Positions 31,999 through 44,001 of a DNA stretch of 64,000 nt are shown in pieces; position 1 is the stretch's first letter; each line of letters starts with the position of its first letter. Below the pieces are notes generated by a model that searched no databases, was not told the origin of the DNA, and worked only from the letters and a program-made list of their open reading frames with translations. The stretch lies in NCBI RefSeq assembly GCF_046630445.1, contig NC_092338.1, positions 344,725,501-344,789,500 on the forward strand. Reading direction: 5' to 3'. Origin of the DNA: Rutidosis leptorrhynchoides (taxonomy: Eukaryota > Streptophyta > Magnoliopsida > Asterales > Asteraceae). The translations under genes were made by a program, and so were the position numbers.

Positions 31999-33770
31999 TG
32001 ATATTGCCTCGTTTATACATTATTTCACTCGCAATATCGGTTCATTTTTATGGGTTTTCGGTTATAAGTTGGTGGAATTTTGAAGATATATGTTAAAGAT
32101 TGAAGTTTTGGTTCATGAATAATATTTGTAGAATTTTTGGAAGCTTTAGAGTTAATTTGGGCAGAAAAATGATTTTTTACAAGTCAAGATCAAGAAAGGA
32201 GTTGCTGTGCAAAAAATTCAAGAACTAGAGGGGTAAAATGTGAAATTGATCCTAACCGAGATATTAAGAAGTAAACGCGAATATGTTTTTTTTTCTTCGC
32301 TATAGCGAAATCTTTATTGGGATCGCGAGAACAATGTCGAATGCTTTTTGGTTACCGAGATGTATGGGTACAAGATTTCACGAACGCGAGTATGTTTTTA
32401 CTTTGATTTCGCTATAGCGAAATCTTGGTAAGTAATTCTTTGCTATCTCGAAATGTGGATGGGCCGGCATAAAATTTATTTATTTTTTTACTCTGTACCG
32501 TAAACAACTTATTAGAATTAGGTTTTAAAATATTTTTTTGGCGAGTGTGGCTTGTTGCCTTAGAGGTTACGAATACTATTAGGTTTTATACTATTGCTCC
32601 GTATTATTTTTGTGAGAGCTGTGGGAGGCTACAGAGACGAATTCGAAGGCTTGGTTTATCAAATATTGAGATTTTGTCTTTTTAATTGGTAAAATCGATC
32701 AACCTACAAATTATTGGTACTTTTTATTTAATTTATTTGTTTAATACAATGATTAATAATTTGTAATTAATTTATTTGTTTGGTGATTCAAGTCTAATTA
32801 TGAGTAGCTAAATTTCTAGTGTTTACTCAGATGTAATAACTTTTGATCGTTGAATTGTTCTTATTTTTATGGATTTTAACATTTGACTGATTTAGTTTTA
32901 TTAAGTCTGGTCAAAGACCCATTATTATACATGCTTTCTACTTTAATTTGATTATACATGTTATCAACTTGTTATTGTGAGATAATAGGTGTTAGATAAT
33001 GCGTACTTCAACACTTCACGTGATCTAGACGGTTAGGAATTTGATTTCAAGTGATTGTATTAAATATCTAATCGGTAATTGAATGGTTTTTGGCATCATA
33101 ATCATGTAATTACATTGATTGATCTTTGTAGTTAGGATTTTAAGTGATTTTAATCCGGATCAAATTTTAATAGCTGAATCTCATTGATTAATAATTATTG
33201 TGTTCAACCAAAAGACCCATTATTGTGTGAATCAGTTACTTGTCTTTAAATACATAATTTGTTACCTAGTTTACGTGAGTTTATTAGTGATAAACGGATT
33301 ATGCTTCAACTCTTAGGAGATCTAGACATTTACATGTGAGTGTGAATGGTGATTAATTGGTAATTTGATAGCACAGTCGTGTATTTACTCCTAGTGATCG
33401 GTGTAATTAAGGTTTTATGTGAGTTTAACCTGGATTGAATCATGATAGTTTAATCATTTATGATTTGATTATTTGATCGAGATTAATGTGAGTTAGTCAA
33501 ATTTAGATGATTAAGTTATAATTTATTAGACATTTAATCGGTTTTAATTGAAAGAACAATCCACGTCACTAGTGAATCATCTGAGTGAACACTGCTTCAT
33601 CCACCTGGTTATTTGTTTTATTTATTTTCGCATTTTTAGTTTAATCAAACCCCATTTTATAACATTAATCTTCAGAATAATTATTAGTTTTCAAATCCTA
33701 AACTTTGCTCACTGTGGACGAATTCGTAATCATATTACAATAACATTAGGTGTGGTTTTAAAGCATATTA
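31999..33770 (+). repeat. 5' LTR of Athila-2 (1772 bp)
   Basis: It starts TGATATTGCC and ends near GCATATTA, 6 bp before the PBS. It contains two TTCGCTATAGCGAA palindromes (32296-32309 and within 32405-32424). It matches the 3' LTR from 38300 with scattered differences. Confidence 0.85.
32296..32424 (+). repeat. palindrome pair in the Athila-2 LTR
   Basis: TTCGCTATAGCGAA is at 32296-32309. A 20-bp perfect palindrome with the same core and flanks GAT/ATC is at 32405-32424. In the 3' LTR the first survives (about 38595) and the second is decayed (CACTATAGCG near 38706). Confidence 0.85.
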
Positions 33771-33776
33771 AATTTT

Positions 33777-33796
33777 TGGCGCCGCTACCGGGGAGC
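33777..33796 (+). other. Athila-2 primer binding site (tRNA-Asp type)
   Basis: TGGCGCCGCTACCGGGGAGC follows the LTR by 6 bp. This is the tRNA-Asp-type PBS usual for Athila and confirms the lineage and direction. Confidence 0.88.
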
Positions 33797-34040
33797 GGTG
33801 TGTCTTAGCATTTTACAAGCTTTTAGTTATTCGATCCCTTCGTGGGAACTTGTTTTAGCGAAAGTTTATTTTCTGTTATCTTGTTTTCAGTTTTACGCGT
33901 GGTTTTTTGGTGTTGTGATCGCAGGTTAGGTACTAATAACTCTAGAACCGTCTAGAGTTTATCATACACGCAGCAAAGCTAAATTAGAATTACCTTTTTA
34001 TATTCCGAACTTTGAATATATTAAGAAAGAAGAGGTTAAA

Positions 34041-35021
34041 ATGGGTGAACCAGCGAGGGGTCAATCCATGGAAGCGATAATGAAAGCCACGAGGGATGGT
34101 AATGGACATGCCATTACCCAACCGGTAGTCGATAAATATTTTAAGGTTAAGGGGAAGATTTTGAATATGATCACTCATTAGTGCTAGTTCAGGGGTACAC
34201 TGAAAGAGGATGCATTTGAGCATCTTCGTTCTTTCAAAAGTATCTGTAATTTGTCCAAGATTGCCCAAGTTACGGATATTGTTATCTATTTGAGGGTTTT
34301 TCCTTGGTCTTTGAAAGACGATGCCAAGGACTGGTTGGAATCACTGCCAGAGGGTGAGATTGACAGTTGGACTACCATGGAAGACATATTTTTGCAGTGT
34401 TTCTTTCCAGTTTCAAAGGCCGCGCAACTACAGAGTGACATTAATCACTTTGTTCAGAAGTCAAATGAGACACTCTATGATGCTTGGACCTGTTTCGGTA
34501 AAATGCTTCTCAATTATCCTCAACACGGGTTGAACAATTTTAATAAGGTCCAGATTTTCTACAAAGGTGTCAATGTGTCAACAAGGAAAGAAATAGATAT
34601 TGCTGCAGGTGGGTCTTTAATGAAGAAGACACCGGATGAAGCTTATAACATCATCTCAGAAACCGCTACACATTCATACGATTGGCACCAAGAGATGGAT
34701 ATTTCTCGATCTTCTCTTGTCGCTAGTACCGAAACTAGTGATGAACTTGCTTTAGTTAAGGCACAACTTGCAACCATTAAATGACAGATGAAATCTATGA
34801 CTAAATAGATGCACACTATTAAGGTCGGTTGTGAATTATGTCAAGGACCACATCTTACAAAGGATTGTAATCTGGCAACTATGGAAGAGCAGGTGAACTA
34901 CTTGGGTAATCAATATAATAATGAGTATCAAGGAGGTAGTTCGGGTTATCAAAGGATGGACCACCGGGGTTCGTTAATCAATATCAGAATCAGTCGTATG
35001 TGGATCATATGCCTTCATTAG
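34041..35021 (+). pseudogene. gag: Athila-2 gag
   Basis: It starts at ATG 34041. Capsid motifs match Athila-1 (TLKEDAFEHLRSF, WLESLPEGEIDSW, IDIAAGGSLMKKTPDEAY). A knuckle CELCQGPHLTKDC follows. In-frame stops are TAG 34179 and TAG 34185 (both where Gln is expected), TGA 34782 and TAG 34806. Past about 35020 the frame breaks, and a decayed linker continues to the protease (RPPRALPSNTQANPNVN at about 35170 matches the Athila-1 linker). Confidence 0.88.
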
Positions 35022-36543
35022 AGGAGTTGTTAAGGGGTTTTATCATGAAGACAGACGAGAGTATTTCTGCTTTGAGGCAAGATAGTGATTCGATAAAACA
35101 GAAAGTGAGAAGTCAGCAAGCCTCGATACATAATTTGGAACGGGATGGGGGCGTATAGCTCAATCGCTAATGGAGAGACCACCGCGTGCTCTTCCTTCTA
35201 ATACGCAAGCTAATCCGAATGTCAATGGGCCTCCCGGGACAATCTTGACTAATAACAACCGAAGTGATGTGAAGAATAAAGATCCTCAGGTTTCTACTTA
35301 TTCGCAGGTGGATGTTATTCTAGCTTTGAGGGTTATGGTTCCGATGAGGGTATTCTGACTTATACTCATAATGGTGAAGACGGTTGGATTCGAGTTAGTG
35401 ATATTACTCTTGCTTATGGTAATTATTTGATGAGTTTGATGAATGGAAGTTCCTTTAATTCGGTAATCAAGAGTCGGTGGTGAAAAGTGTGGAGACTACC
35501 GAGTCTTCTGAGTTTAGTGTTGATGAGATTGAAATGGAAGAAGAGGTGAAACCTTCGCATATATTGAAAGTTTACAACCTTCACCTAAATTGAAAGTTTA
35601 CAAGCCGCCCATTCCATATCCAAAGGATATTCAATTCGAGTAACCAAAGGACACAGTTTGTAAGTCTATTAATACTAATGAAAATATTTGTGTGCATGTA
35701 CCTTTGGTTGATGTTCTTGCAGGTATGCACAATTATAGGAAATTTTTAAAAGATTTAATGGCAAAGAAGGGTGAGCATGAGCAGGCATCCTCCATGTTTC
35801 TTGAAGCGGAATGTGCTGCCATTTTGAAGAAGAGTGATATGCCACCAAAGTTAGGTGATCCCGGGCCGTTCATAGTGCCCTGTAGGATTGATGACTCTGA
35901 AATTTTTGAGGTTTTAACTGATTCAGGTGCGAGTATCAATCTTATGCAGTTATCTGTTTATTCATATTTGGGTTTCAATGTACTTAAGTTGACTAATACT
36001 GGTGTTAGGTTGGTTAACTAGTTGATTAGTAAGCCCATAGGGATTGCTGAAAATTTGGTGGTTAAGGTAGCCGAATTAGAGTTCCGAGCTGACTTTGTGG
36101 TTGTTGATATGCCAGAAGATAAGGTTGTGGCTATTGTTTTAGGTAGACCATTTTTAGCAACTGCAAGTGCACTCACTGACTGGAGAACTTGTAAATTGAT
36201 TTTAAGGGATAGAGGTAAAACTTTGAGTTTTCAAACAAAGTTTAGTGTTAAACCACCACCTACACCCATTGATTATGTGAATGTGCTGACTAGTGAAATT
36301 GATAATGTTAAAACTGAAGCTAGTAAACCAAATAAGTGTAGGGTAATGGTAGAGGAAAAGTTTGTTGATACGCCCGAGGATGGTGTTATTGATAAATCAA
36401 TGAGGAAGTTGTATAATCGGGTTAGGAATTCAATGTCTAAGAAAGATGAGCATGTTCGGAACAGATTGTTGTCAAATCTTTCTAGAAAGGAAAAGGAAAA
36501 GCTTAAAGAGTTAACCAAGGAGTCAAAGATGGCGGATGTTTGA
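35022..36543 (+). pseudogene. Athila-2 gag linker and aspartic protease
   Basis: The recognisable protease part is 35692-36543. It shows LTDSGASINLMQLSVYSYLG with the catalytic D-S-G-A-S, and IVLGRPFLATA. A TAG at 36019-36021 sits where a Gln codon is expected, and the frame continues beyond it. The ORF ends with a Lys/Glu-rich tail (KEKEKLKELTKESKMADV) with no RT after it, which suggests the pol deletion joined protease to downstream sequence. Confidence 0.85.
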
Positions 36544-38299
36544 TTATTAAATGCAATTGGCTATAGCGATTCGATTAAAGGTTTCGTTGTGTTGAAGGAT
36601 GAAACCGCATATCATCCGGGCATCAGTTGAGAATGAAGAGGAGTCTAGTGCAAGACTCGTTAATAAACTTGCACAATGTATATCCTTGTATAATCTGTAT
36701 AATGCGTGTGTTTTAAAACTAAAAACCCTAAAAATTTGATAAACCCAAAAATCGAAAAATATTTTTCTTTTTGTGTTTTGTTCTTTTGTTATCATTGCAG
36801 GTACTATAATGTGATGACAATATAGGAATGGTTGTCAGTGCAGAGCCGTCCGTCACTCCGTTTCGCGATTATGTTGCTCTACATCCGGTTATGTTTTTTC
36901 CCATTCACTCTATTGTCCTCTTGAACTATAATTTATATTTCCGATTTCATGTAAATGAGGGCATTACATGATCTTAAGTGTGGGGGGAGAGATATAAATT
37001 CTCGCAGATGTAATACACTTGGCTTGAGTCTTATTTTTGATTAAATTGTGGAAAAATTAAGGAATTTTTAAAAATTTTGACTCGTTAGAAAGCCAAGTGT
37101 AGTTAAGTAATGATGCAAATGCTATCACTTAAGTAAGTTAAATTGTGTAGGTATCTCATTGATTCTGGTGTTCTGTATTTTCTTATGCGTGAGTTTGTGT
37201 GTGTAATAAGGAAACAAAGTCATCCAGGGTATAAAAAACTCAAATTGTAGGATGATTCAAGTCCATCCATAAAGGAAGTTGAGTCTTCCGAATGCCAGTT
37301 TCACTTGGTGTGGGAGACTTCCTAATCCACACCATTTCATACTGACATTGATTAATGCATCATTTCACGATGTGTTACACCGATGTATCGTACTGTGGGA
37401 AGAGGAGCCTTGAGCTTCACAATGTGATGTCTTCTTTAGGAAGAGCAATGGCTTCGTGCTAGTGTTGCCTAGACAACACACGCCATGGTCAAAAGCCATG
37501 GTAACCCTTTTAAAAGATGGGAATATAGTATATGCTTCCTACATTTTCTTAAAAATAGCATAAAAGCTAGATGTGTGGGAAGTGGGGTCCAAGGACCTTA
37601 AATAAAATTAACCAAGTGTTTAAACACTTCCGAGAGAATCGAGTCCTCCCATACTATTTTTAGGAAGTAAAGTCTTCCAAGTTAAGTCGAGATTCAAAGA
37701 GTCCATTGCTTGAAAGTAAAGTCTTTCAAATGTCGTGCACTAGACCCCGACCCCCCCCCCCCCCCTGATAAAATTTATACCCAAGGTAGTTGTCTTCCCA
37801 TCGCCTTCGAACCAGGAGGTAGTTCATCCTAGATGATATACTGGGTTGGCGATTACCCGTGCAGTTGTCCCAAAACCGGGATGGCTTTGAATGTACATAG
37901 CCTTTAAAACCTAAATTTTTCAGAAAACTTGTTTTGAGTAAAAAATTAACGTGTTTTCCTGTTCTTAAAATGAAAAAATTGTTTTCTAAAGGTCTTGTTT
38001 TCCCTAAGGCCAATTTTTGTTTATTGGTTCCACATGTGGTGTTCTTGATTCGGGGTATTGAAGCTTTTGCATAATCACGAGTTTGATGTTGCAAGATTGA
38101 GTTTGATTGAAGGCTTGAACCTTGCATTTAATTTTTGAAGACTACATGATATGGGTTTATTGCTTATGAAGATGATATCGGTACGTCTTGATTATATGAT
38201 TGTTGAAGACTTGTTCGAGTATGTTTATCTTTGTACTAGTTGATATTATTTGAAGATAGATTTGCTTGAGGACAAGAAAGGTTCAATTGTGGAGAATTT
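36544..38299 (+). other. Athila-2 3' non-coding region
   Basis: No gene. GATCTTAAGTGTGGGGGGAG (about 36972) matches the Athila-1 region after its env-like gene. Hairpins with a shared loop lie at 37274-37289, 37663-37678 and 37710-37729. Others include GTGTTGCCTAGACAACAC (about 37461). A poly-C run is at about 37752-37765. TGTGGAGAATT before 38300 is the likely polypurine tract. Confidence 0.65.
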
Positions 38300-39226
38300 T
38301 GATATTGCCCCATTTATACATTATTTCGCTCGCAATATCAGTTCATTTTTATGGGTTTTCGGTTATAAGTTGAGGGAATTATGAAGATATATGTTAAAGA
38401 TTGACGTTTTAGTTCATGAATAATATTTGGAGAATTTTTGGAAGCTTTAGAGTTAATTTGGGCAGAAAAATGAGTTTTTACAAGTCAAGATCAAGAAAGG
38501 AGTTGCTGTGCAAAAAATTCAAGAACTAAAGGGGTAAAATGTGAAATTGATCCTAACCGAGATATTAAGAAGTAAACGCAAATATGTTTTTTTTCGCTAT
38601 AGCGAAATCATGATTGGGATCGCGAGAACAATGCCGAATGCTTTTCGGTTACCTAGATGTATGGGTACAAGATTTCACGAACGCGAGTATGTTTTTACTT
38701 TGATTTCACTATAGCGCAATCTTGGTAAGGAATTCTTCGCTATCTCGAAATGTGGATGGGCGGGCATAAAATTTATTAATTTTTTTACTCTGTACTGTAA
38801 ACAACTTATTAGAATTAGGTTTTAAAATATTTTTTTTGGGGAGTGTGGCTTGTTGCCTTGGAGGTTACGAATACTATTAGGTTTTATACTATTGCTCCAT
38901 ATTATTTTTGTGAGAGCTGTGGGAGGCTACAGAGACGAATTCGAAGGCTTGGTTTATCAAATATTGAGATTTTGTCTTTTTAATTGGTAAACTCGATCAA
39001 CCTACAAACTATTGGTACTTTTTATTTAATTTATTTGTTTAATACAATGATTAATAATTTGTAATTAATTTATTTGTTTAGTGATTCAAGTCTAATTACG
39101 AGTAGCTAAATTTCTAGTGTTTGCTCAGATGTAATAACTTTTGATCGTTGGATGGTTTTTATTTTTATGGATTTTAACATTTGATTGATTTAATTTTATT
39201 AAGTCTGGTCAAAGACCCATTATTAT
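38300..39226 (+). repeat. 3' LTR of Athila-2, cut by the Tat insertion
   Basis: It starts TGATATTGCCCC and aligns with the 5' LTR up to CCCATTATTAT. The continuation found in the 5' LTR (ACATGCTTTCTAC) is absent, replaced by the Tat LTR. Confidence 0.88.
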
Positions 39227-39227
39227 T

Positions 39228-40619
39228 TGATTAAGGAAAACACATAAGTGTTTTAGGAATACATGTACATCTAAAATATATTTAGACATTCTTAGGATGG
39301 TCACCAAGTCTCAACCAAGAATTGCTCCTTCCTTGTACGTGTGTTGGTTATTAATGTATACTTATACATTAATCTTACAAATGCCACTTTGCAAGTAAAA
39401 CTCACATAGCCTTAGTTTAATGCTATGTTATCACTATATACTTAAGATTATTTAGTGATCTCTTGCTAGTCATTACATAAATATTACTTGACTACTTGCT
39501 ATTAGTACATGTGTATTATTTGACTATGTGTTAAGTGCTAAATGATATGTAGTTATTTAATATATGTACGTATGAACCATGTCTTGCTATGTGTTACAAG
39601 TTGGATTCCACCAACTAGTATTTGGACTACTTCATTATATGCTTGTGCTACTTAAATAATGCTTAAAACGTTATAATCTAATGATCTTAAAAGACAATGA
39701 ATAATTAACACACATAGGTTGCTTAAGTCTACAATTAAGGTTATGAATAAGTTTAAACTTGATTAACTTGATGTCTTGCAACATGCTTAATTGTTATTTG
39801 CTTAATATGTTAAGACATCATTAACACACTTAATTAATTACAAACAAGTTCGAATTTGAGTACTAGCATGCTTTGTGATTAAAGTGGGTTTGTGTCATCA
39901 ATGACATGTTGACCAACCAATAAAGATGTAGCAAATGTGTTAATTATATATAAAGGATTATGACAAGACTAAGATTGCCTCAAATGATTATCATGACTTG
40001 TATCCAAGAATGTAAGACTTTCCACTTTAAGCATGACAAATCACTGATCATGCATATTTTTACCATAGGGTTTAATATGCCTGCTCAATACGTTAAAGGG
40101 GGGTTTAAGGATCTTAGAACAAGGCTCTCCGGTCCGGATACCATGAATAACCCTGGCCGACATGATGATGTCGGAGGGGTGGCCAAGTGATTAAGTCCAC
40201 CTTCGATGACAGGTCGTCGACCAGAAGGCCCCAAGTAAGGTTGTAGGTGCCAGTTAACGAGAAACTAACCTGTTAACCTTGAGAAGATGCTAGATGATGC
40301 TGGTTACGTAAGATATGTAGCATATGATGGTTACGTAACATGATTTTTCCCTTAGAATGATAATTAGGGTTTGTATATATAGGCAAACCCTAAGTCTAGA
40401 ACCATCCAAGATAATGATAATCTCGTCCATAACTAACTCCCCCGAATCATGGATATAATTATGGAAAAGATATTGACTTGATGACCAAGTAACCGCCGTA
40501 CCGGGAACAAAGGCATTCGATGCGAATCCGCATACCGCATAACGCATACAAGCACACGCATACACATGCTAGCGAGTGCCCGCATACGTATACATGGCAC
40601 ATGCGGGTTGCGGTATCAT
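39228..40619 (-). repeat. 3' LTR of the Tat element (about 1392 bp)
   Basis: On the minus strand it starts TGATACCGCAACCCGCATG right after a polypurine tract. A TATA-like CTATATATACAAACCC lies around 40370. The left end at 39228 (TGATTAAGG on the plus strand) is placed at the break in the Athila-2 LTR. Confidence 0.72.
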
Positions 40620-40636
40620 TATGTCCCCCCATTTTG
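40620..40636 (-). other. Tat polypurine tract
   Basis: On the minus strand AAAATGGGGGGACATAA directly precedes the LTR start. The same sequence recurs in the duplicated copy at about 41472-41488. Confidence 0.7.
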
Positions 40637-41833
40637 ATGTTATATGACGCAAGACATATGATATCAAACTATTAAGCGAATGAAAAAACAAGAAAACGGC
40701 TAGCATTTACTTTTCCGCGTGCGTTTCGAGGTCATTAAATTCCTGTCACTATCGCGGAAGCGTGTCAGGCACCGGATTGTCAGACGTAAAGTGGCAGATG
40801 TTACTTTTTCGCGTGCTGACAAGACGTAAAGTGGCAGTTGTCATGCGCGTGTCAGGCACGCGCTCCTAGTGAATCATACCCAACTGGAATCCACGCGCAT
40901 AAAGAAAATGCTATCCATTGATTGCGTAACACGTGTACAGCCATGATCACACCATCCCACCCCATGACTCCCAATATTCACTATAAATAGACCCCATTCA
41001 CACACATTTCCATTTTTCTGCCTCAAGCTTCCTCGATACGCTGCCATTTTCAACTCCGATCAAAATCCAAACATTCTGGCCAACATTTAAAGGTTAGTAC
41101 TCCTCCGATTACTCATAGAAAATGACTAAGGCTAACGAGACTTATGTAGATAGCATAGTGTCTATTATAGAGCAGATGATGGTTACGTAACGTGATTTTT
41201 CCCTTAGCATGATAATTAGGGTTTGTATATATAGGCAAACCCTAAGTCTAGAACCATCCAAGATAATGATAATCTCGTCCATAACTAACTCCCCCGAATC
41301 ATGGATATAATTATGGAAAAGATATTGACTTGATGACCAAGTAACCGCCGTACCGGGAACAAAGGCATTCGATGCGAATCCACATACCGCATAACGCATA
41401 CAAGCACACGCATACACATGCTAGCGAGTGCCCGCATACGTATACAAGGCGCATGCGGGTTGCGGTATCATTATGTCCCCCCATTTTGATGTTATATGAC
41501 GCAAGACATATGATATCAAACTATTAAGCGAATGAAAAAACAAGAAAACGGCTAGCATTTACTTTTCCGCGTGCGTTTCGAGGTCATTAAATTCCTGTCA
41601 CTATCGCAGAAGCATGTCAGGCACCGGATTGTCAGACGTAAAGTGGCAGATGTCACTTTTCCGCGTGCTGACAAGACGTAAAGTGGCAGTTGTCATGCGC
41701 GTGTCAGGCACGCGCTCCTAGTGAATCATACCCAACTGGCATCCACGCGCGTAAAGAAAATGCTATCCATTGATTGCGTAACACGTGTACAGCCATGATC
41801 ACACCATCCCACCCCATGACTCCCAATATTCAC

Positions 41834-41841
41834 TATAAATA
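41834..41841 (+). promoter_or_regulatory. TATA box of the antisense Tat gene (a second copy at 40982-40989)
   Basis: CACTATAAATAGACC lies about 140 bp upstream of the ATG at 41974, followed by a pyrimidine-rich start region. The duplication gives a second identical core promoter at 40982-40989 in front of a truncated start of the gene. Confidence 0.6.
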
Positions 41842-41973
41842 GACCCCATTCACACACATTTCCATTTTTCTGCCTCAAGCTTCCTCGATACGCTGCCATT
41901 TTCAACTTCGATCAAAATCCAAACATTCTGGCCAACATTTAAAGGTTAGTACTCCTCCGATTACTCATAAAAA

Positions 41974-44001
41974 ATGACTAAGGCTAACGAGACTTATGTA
42001 TATAGCGTAGTGTCTATTATAGAGTAGAAGCATATTGATTCATTAGTGAAACAATACCCACCGCTAGCACAGTACAATCCGGTGCCACCCCTGTCTAACC
42101 AACGTGCTCATTCACCACCGGAGAACAAGGTAGCTATATATGAGCATGCGTTTAAGCATGGTAACTTTAGGGTTCCTCCCTCCGACTTCTTCCTGGGCGT
42201 TTTAGATCACTTCAGAGTGGGATTAGGGCAGCTACATCCTTACGCCATCAGCAAGATAGTACTGTTTGAGATGTGGTGCATCGCACTCAACAAGGTACCT
42301 TTGGTTAAGGTTTTCTGCCATCTATACCGCTTAGCCAATCACCACAAATCCTGGTTCACCTTCTTCGCCCGTCAAAATTTCACCAAAACTCCAAAATCGA
42401 ATGCGGGTCACTGGAAAGAAACTTTATTTTTCGTTGACCAATCTGTAGTGAGTGCCAATTTCCTACAAACGCTTATCTGGTGCAAAAATCTGGAGAAAGA
42501 TGTGAACAAAACCCCGGTCCTTGATGATGAGGAAATAAAGCTATTGGCGGAGTGCGCTAATGCACAGCTGGTGCACCGGTCATACGGGAACGTGATGTTG
42601 CGGTTAGGGAAGATATCTGCACACTGGCCATAATCGGGCCGAATGGAAGGGTAGGAATAGTATAATCACGTACTAACATAACAGTTTGCTATATATTCAC
42701 ATGTTCTAACGCATGCGCGTTTATTTGCAGAGATGAAGATGAAGAGAGTACTAACTGCGGAGGAGATTGTGGGAATCTCCTTCCGCAAGCAAGATGTTAA
42801 CAAACAGCTAGAGCAGGAGAAGTCCGGCGAAAACGCGGAGCCGGAACCTGCCGCCTCCTGCAACAAGCGCAAGATTGCCGAAGCCCCCGCAACCCAGCAG
42901 AAGAAGAAAAAGCTCACTCCCAAACAGAGGGAGGACATGCGGAACGACAACTTCGTTCCCATCGAGCCACGTTCTGTGGACCTACCTCCCCCGCCTTCTG
43001 GTAAGCGTTTCTCTACTACGTGTATACTACACACTTGAGTTTACATGCATTTAACCAATTACTAATACGCAGAGCATGTCAAGGAGACGCATCAGACTCC
43101 ACCGCAGGTCAACCCAGAGCTCGAAGCCACCGCCACGTCAAGGGACAAGGCGATACATGTGGACTCGGATTCGACGCCAACTCCTCCTCATGGTAGCTTC
43201 CGCCTGGCCAACCTCAACCAGCTCACCCAATCATCCGCTGAGAATGCCGTAGAGCAATCGGCGTTCCTGCAACAAATTTTCCCAGCAGAATTTTGCAATC
43301 AACTGGACGCGCTGCCGTTCAACCAGGCGCACAATGCCTTTATCCAGAACGGCCTCGTGTTCTTCGGTATGTTTGCCGATCAAGCCCGCCGCTCCACCAA
43401 TATATACCAACTGGCCCTGCGTAAAGAAACAGAACTAGGGCTACTGCAGGCGGGGGTTGATCAGGTTAAGAAAGACAGGTATGCCGCGAAAGAGGCGCGC
43501 AAAGCGACGGATCTGATTGCGGCAGAAACAAAAACTGCCCTGATCGAGGAAAGAAAGAAGAGCCGCGAGTTGGTTGGCGCAGTTGACCAAGCTAAGGGGG
43601 AGGCGGAGCGCCTGCGGTTGGAGCTCGAAAGGGTGATAAGGGAGAAGGATGATGCGGTGACTGGCCGCGAGCTTGCAGAGGCGGACTTACTAAAGCTTCA
43701 CACCGCCCTTCCCACCATTGCGCAGAAGGTGATGGATTCGGGGCCCGTATCTGATAAGTTCAACGCTTATGTTGACGCGGTGAAGGACCATGAAGTCGAC
43801 AAGGCAGTGCTTTAGGTGATCCAAGCTTGCGGTCTGACACCACCGTACCCCGACATTGTACAGAAGAAGTTAAAGGAGGGTACGGCCGTGGTGCTCATGG
43901 AAGCGAAAGAAGCCATCACAGCCATCCTAATCCCGCTAATCAATGCCTTCGCTGCGGATCCGAACATGTTAGTAGATGGGTTCCTCAAGGAGGACTATTA
44001 G
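41974..44001 (+). pseudogene. antisense additional ORF of the Tat element (Transposase_28, putative gypsy-type transposon family), spliced
   Basis: Exon 1 starts at ATG 41974 and carries the family domain (LGQLHPYAISKIVLFEMWC, HHKSWFTFFARQ). An intron ends with TTTATTTGCAG at about 42730; its donor is unclear because of a stop or frameshift near 42631. Exon 2 (to 43000) is basic and Pro-rich. A clean 72-bp intron (43001-43072, GTAAGCG to ACGCAG) keeps the frame. Exon 3 has a long coiled coil (about 43430-43680). TAG at 42025 and TAG at 43813 are nonsense codons (Gln in copy 1 of the duplication at the first site). It lies 3' of pol and opposite to it. The function of such ORFs is unknown. Confidence 0.75.

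Larger units (their letters stand above)
31999..39226 (+). mobile_element. Athila-2, deletion derivative (gag and protease only)
   Basis: The layout is 5' LTR (31999-33770), PBS, gag, protease, 3' non-coding region and a 3' LTR starting at 38300. RT, RNase H, integrase and an env-like gene are absent between 36544 and 38299. The 3' LTR stops at 39226, where a Tat-type LTR begins; the missing LTR part corresponds to 32939-33770 of the 5' LTR. Confidence 0.9.
40324..42027. repeat. 852-bp tandem duplication across LTR, PPT and start of the antisense gene
   Basis: Copy 1 is 40324-41175 and copy 2 is 41176-42027. They are nearly identical (for example CATGATTTTTCCCTTAG against CGTGATTTTTCCCTTAG). 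Each has 296 bp of LTR, the PPT, a TATA box and the first 18 codons of the antisense gene. Confidence 0.92.

Noticed and set aside
35140-35175. Possible tRNA gene from the words TATAGCTCAATCGC
   Set aside because: The sequence is the decayed Athila-2 gag linker; no cloverleaf could be drawn.
40290-41417. Two near-identical 91-codon minus-strand ORFs
   Set aside because: They lie in the duplicated Tat LTR edge and arise from the 852-bp duplication; no family recognised.
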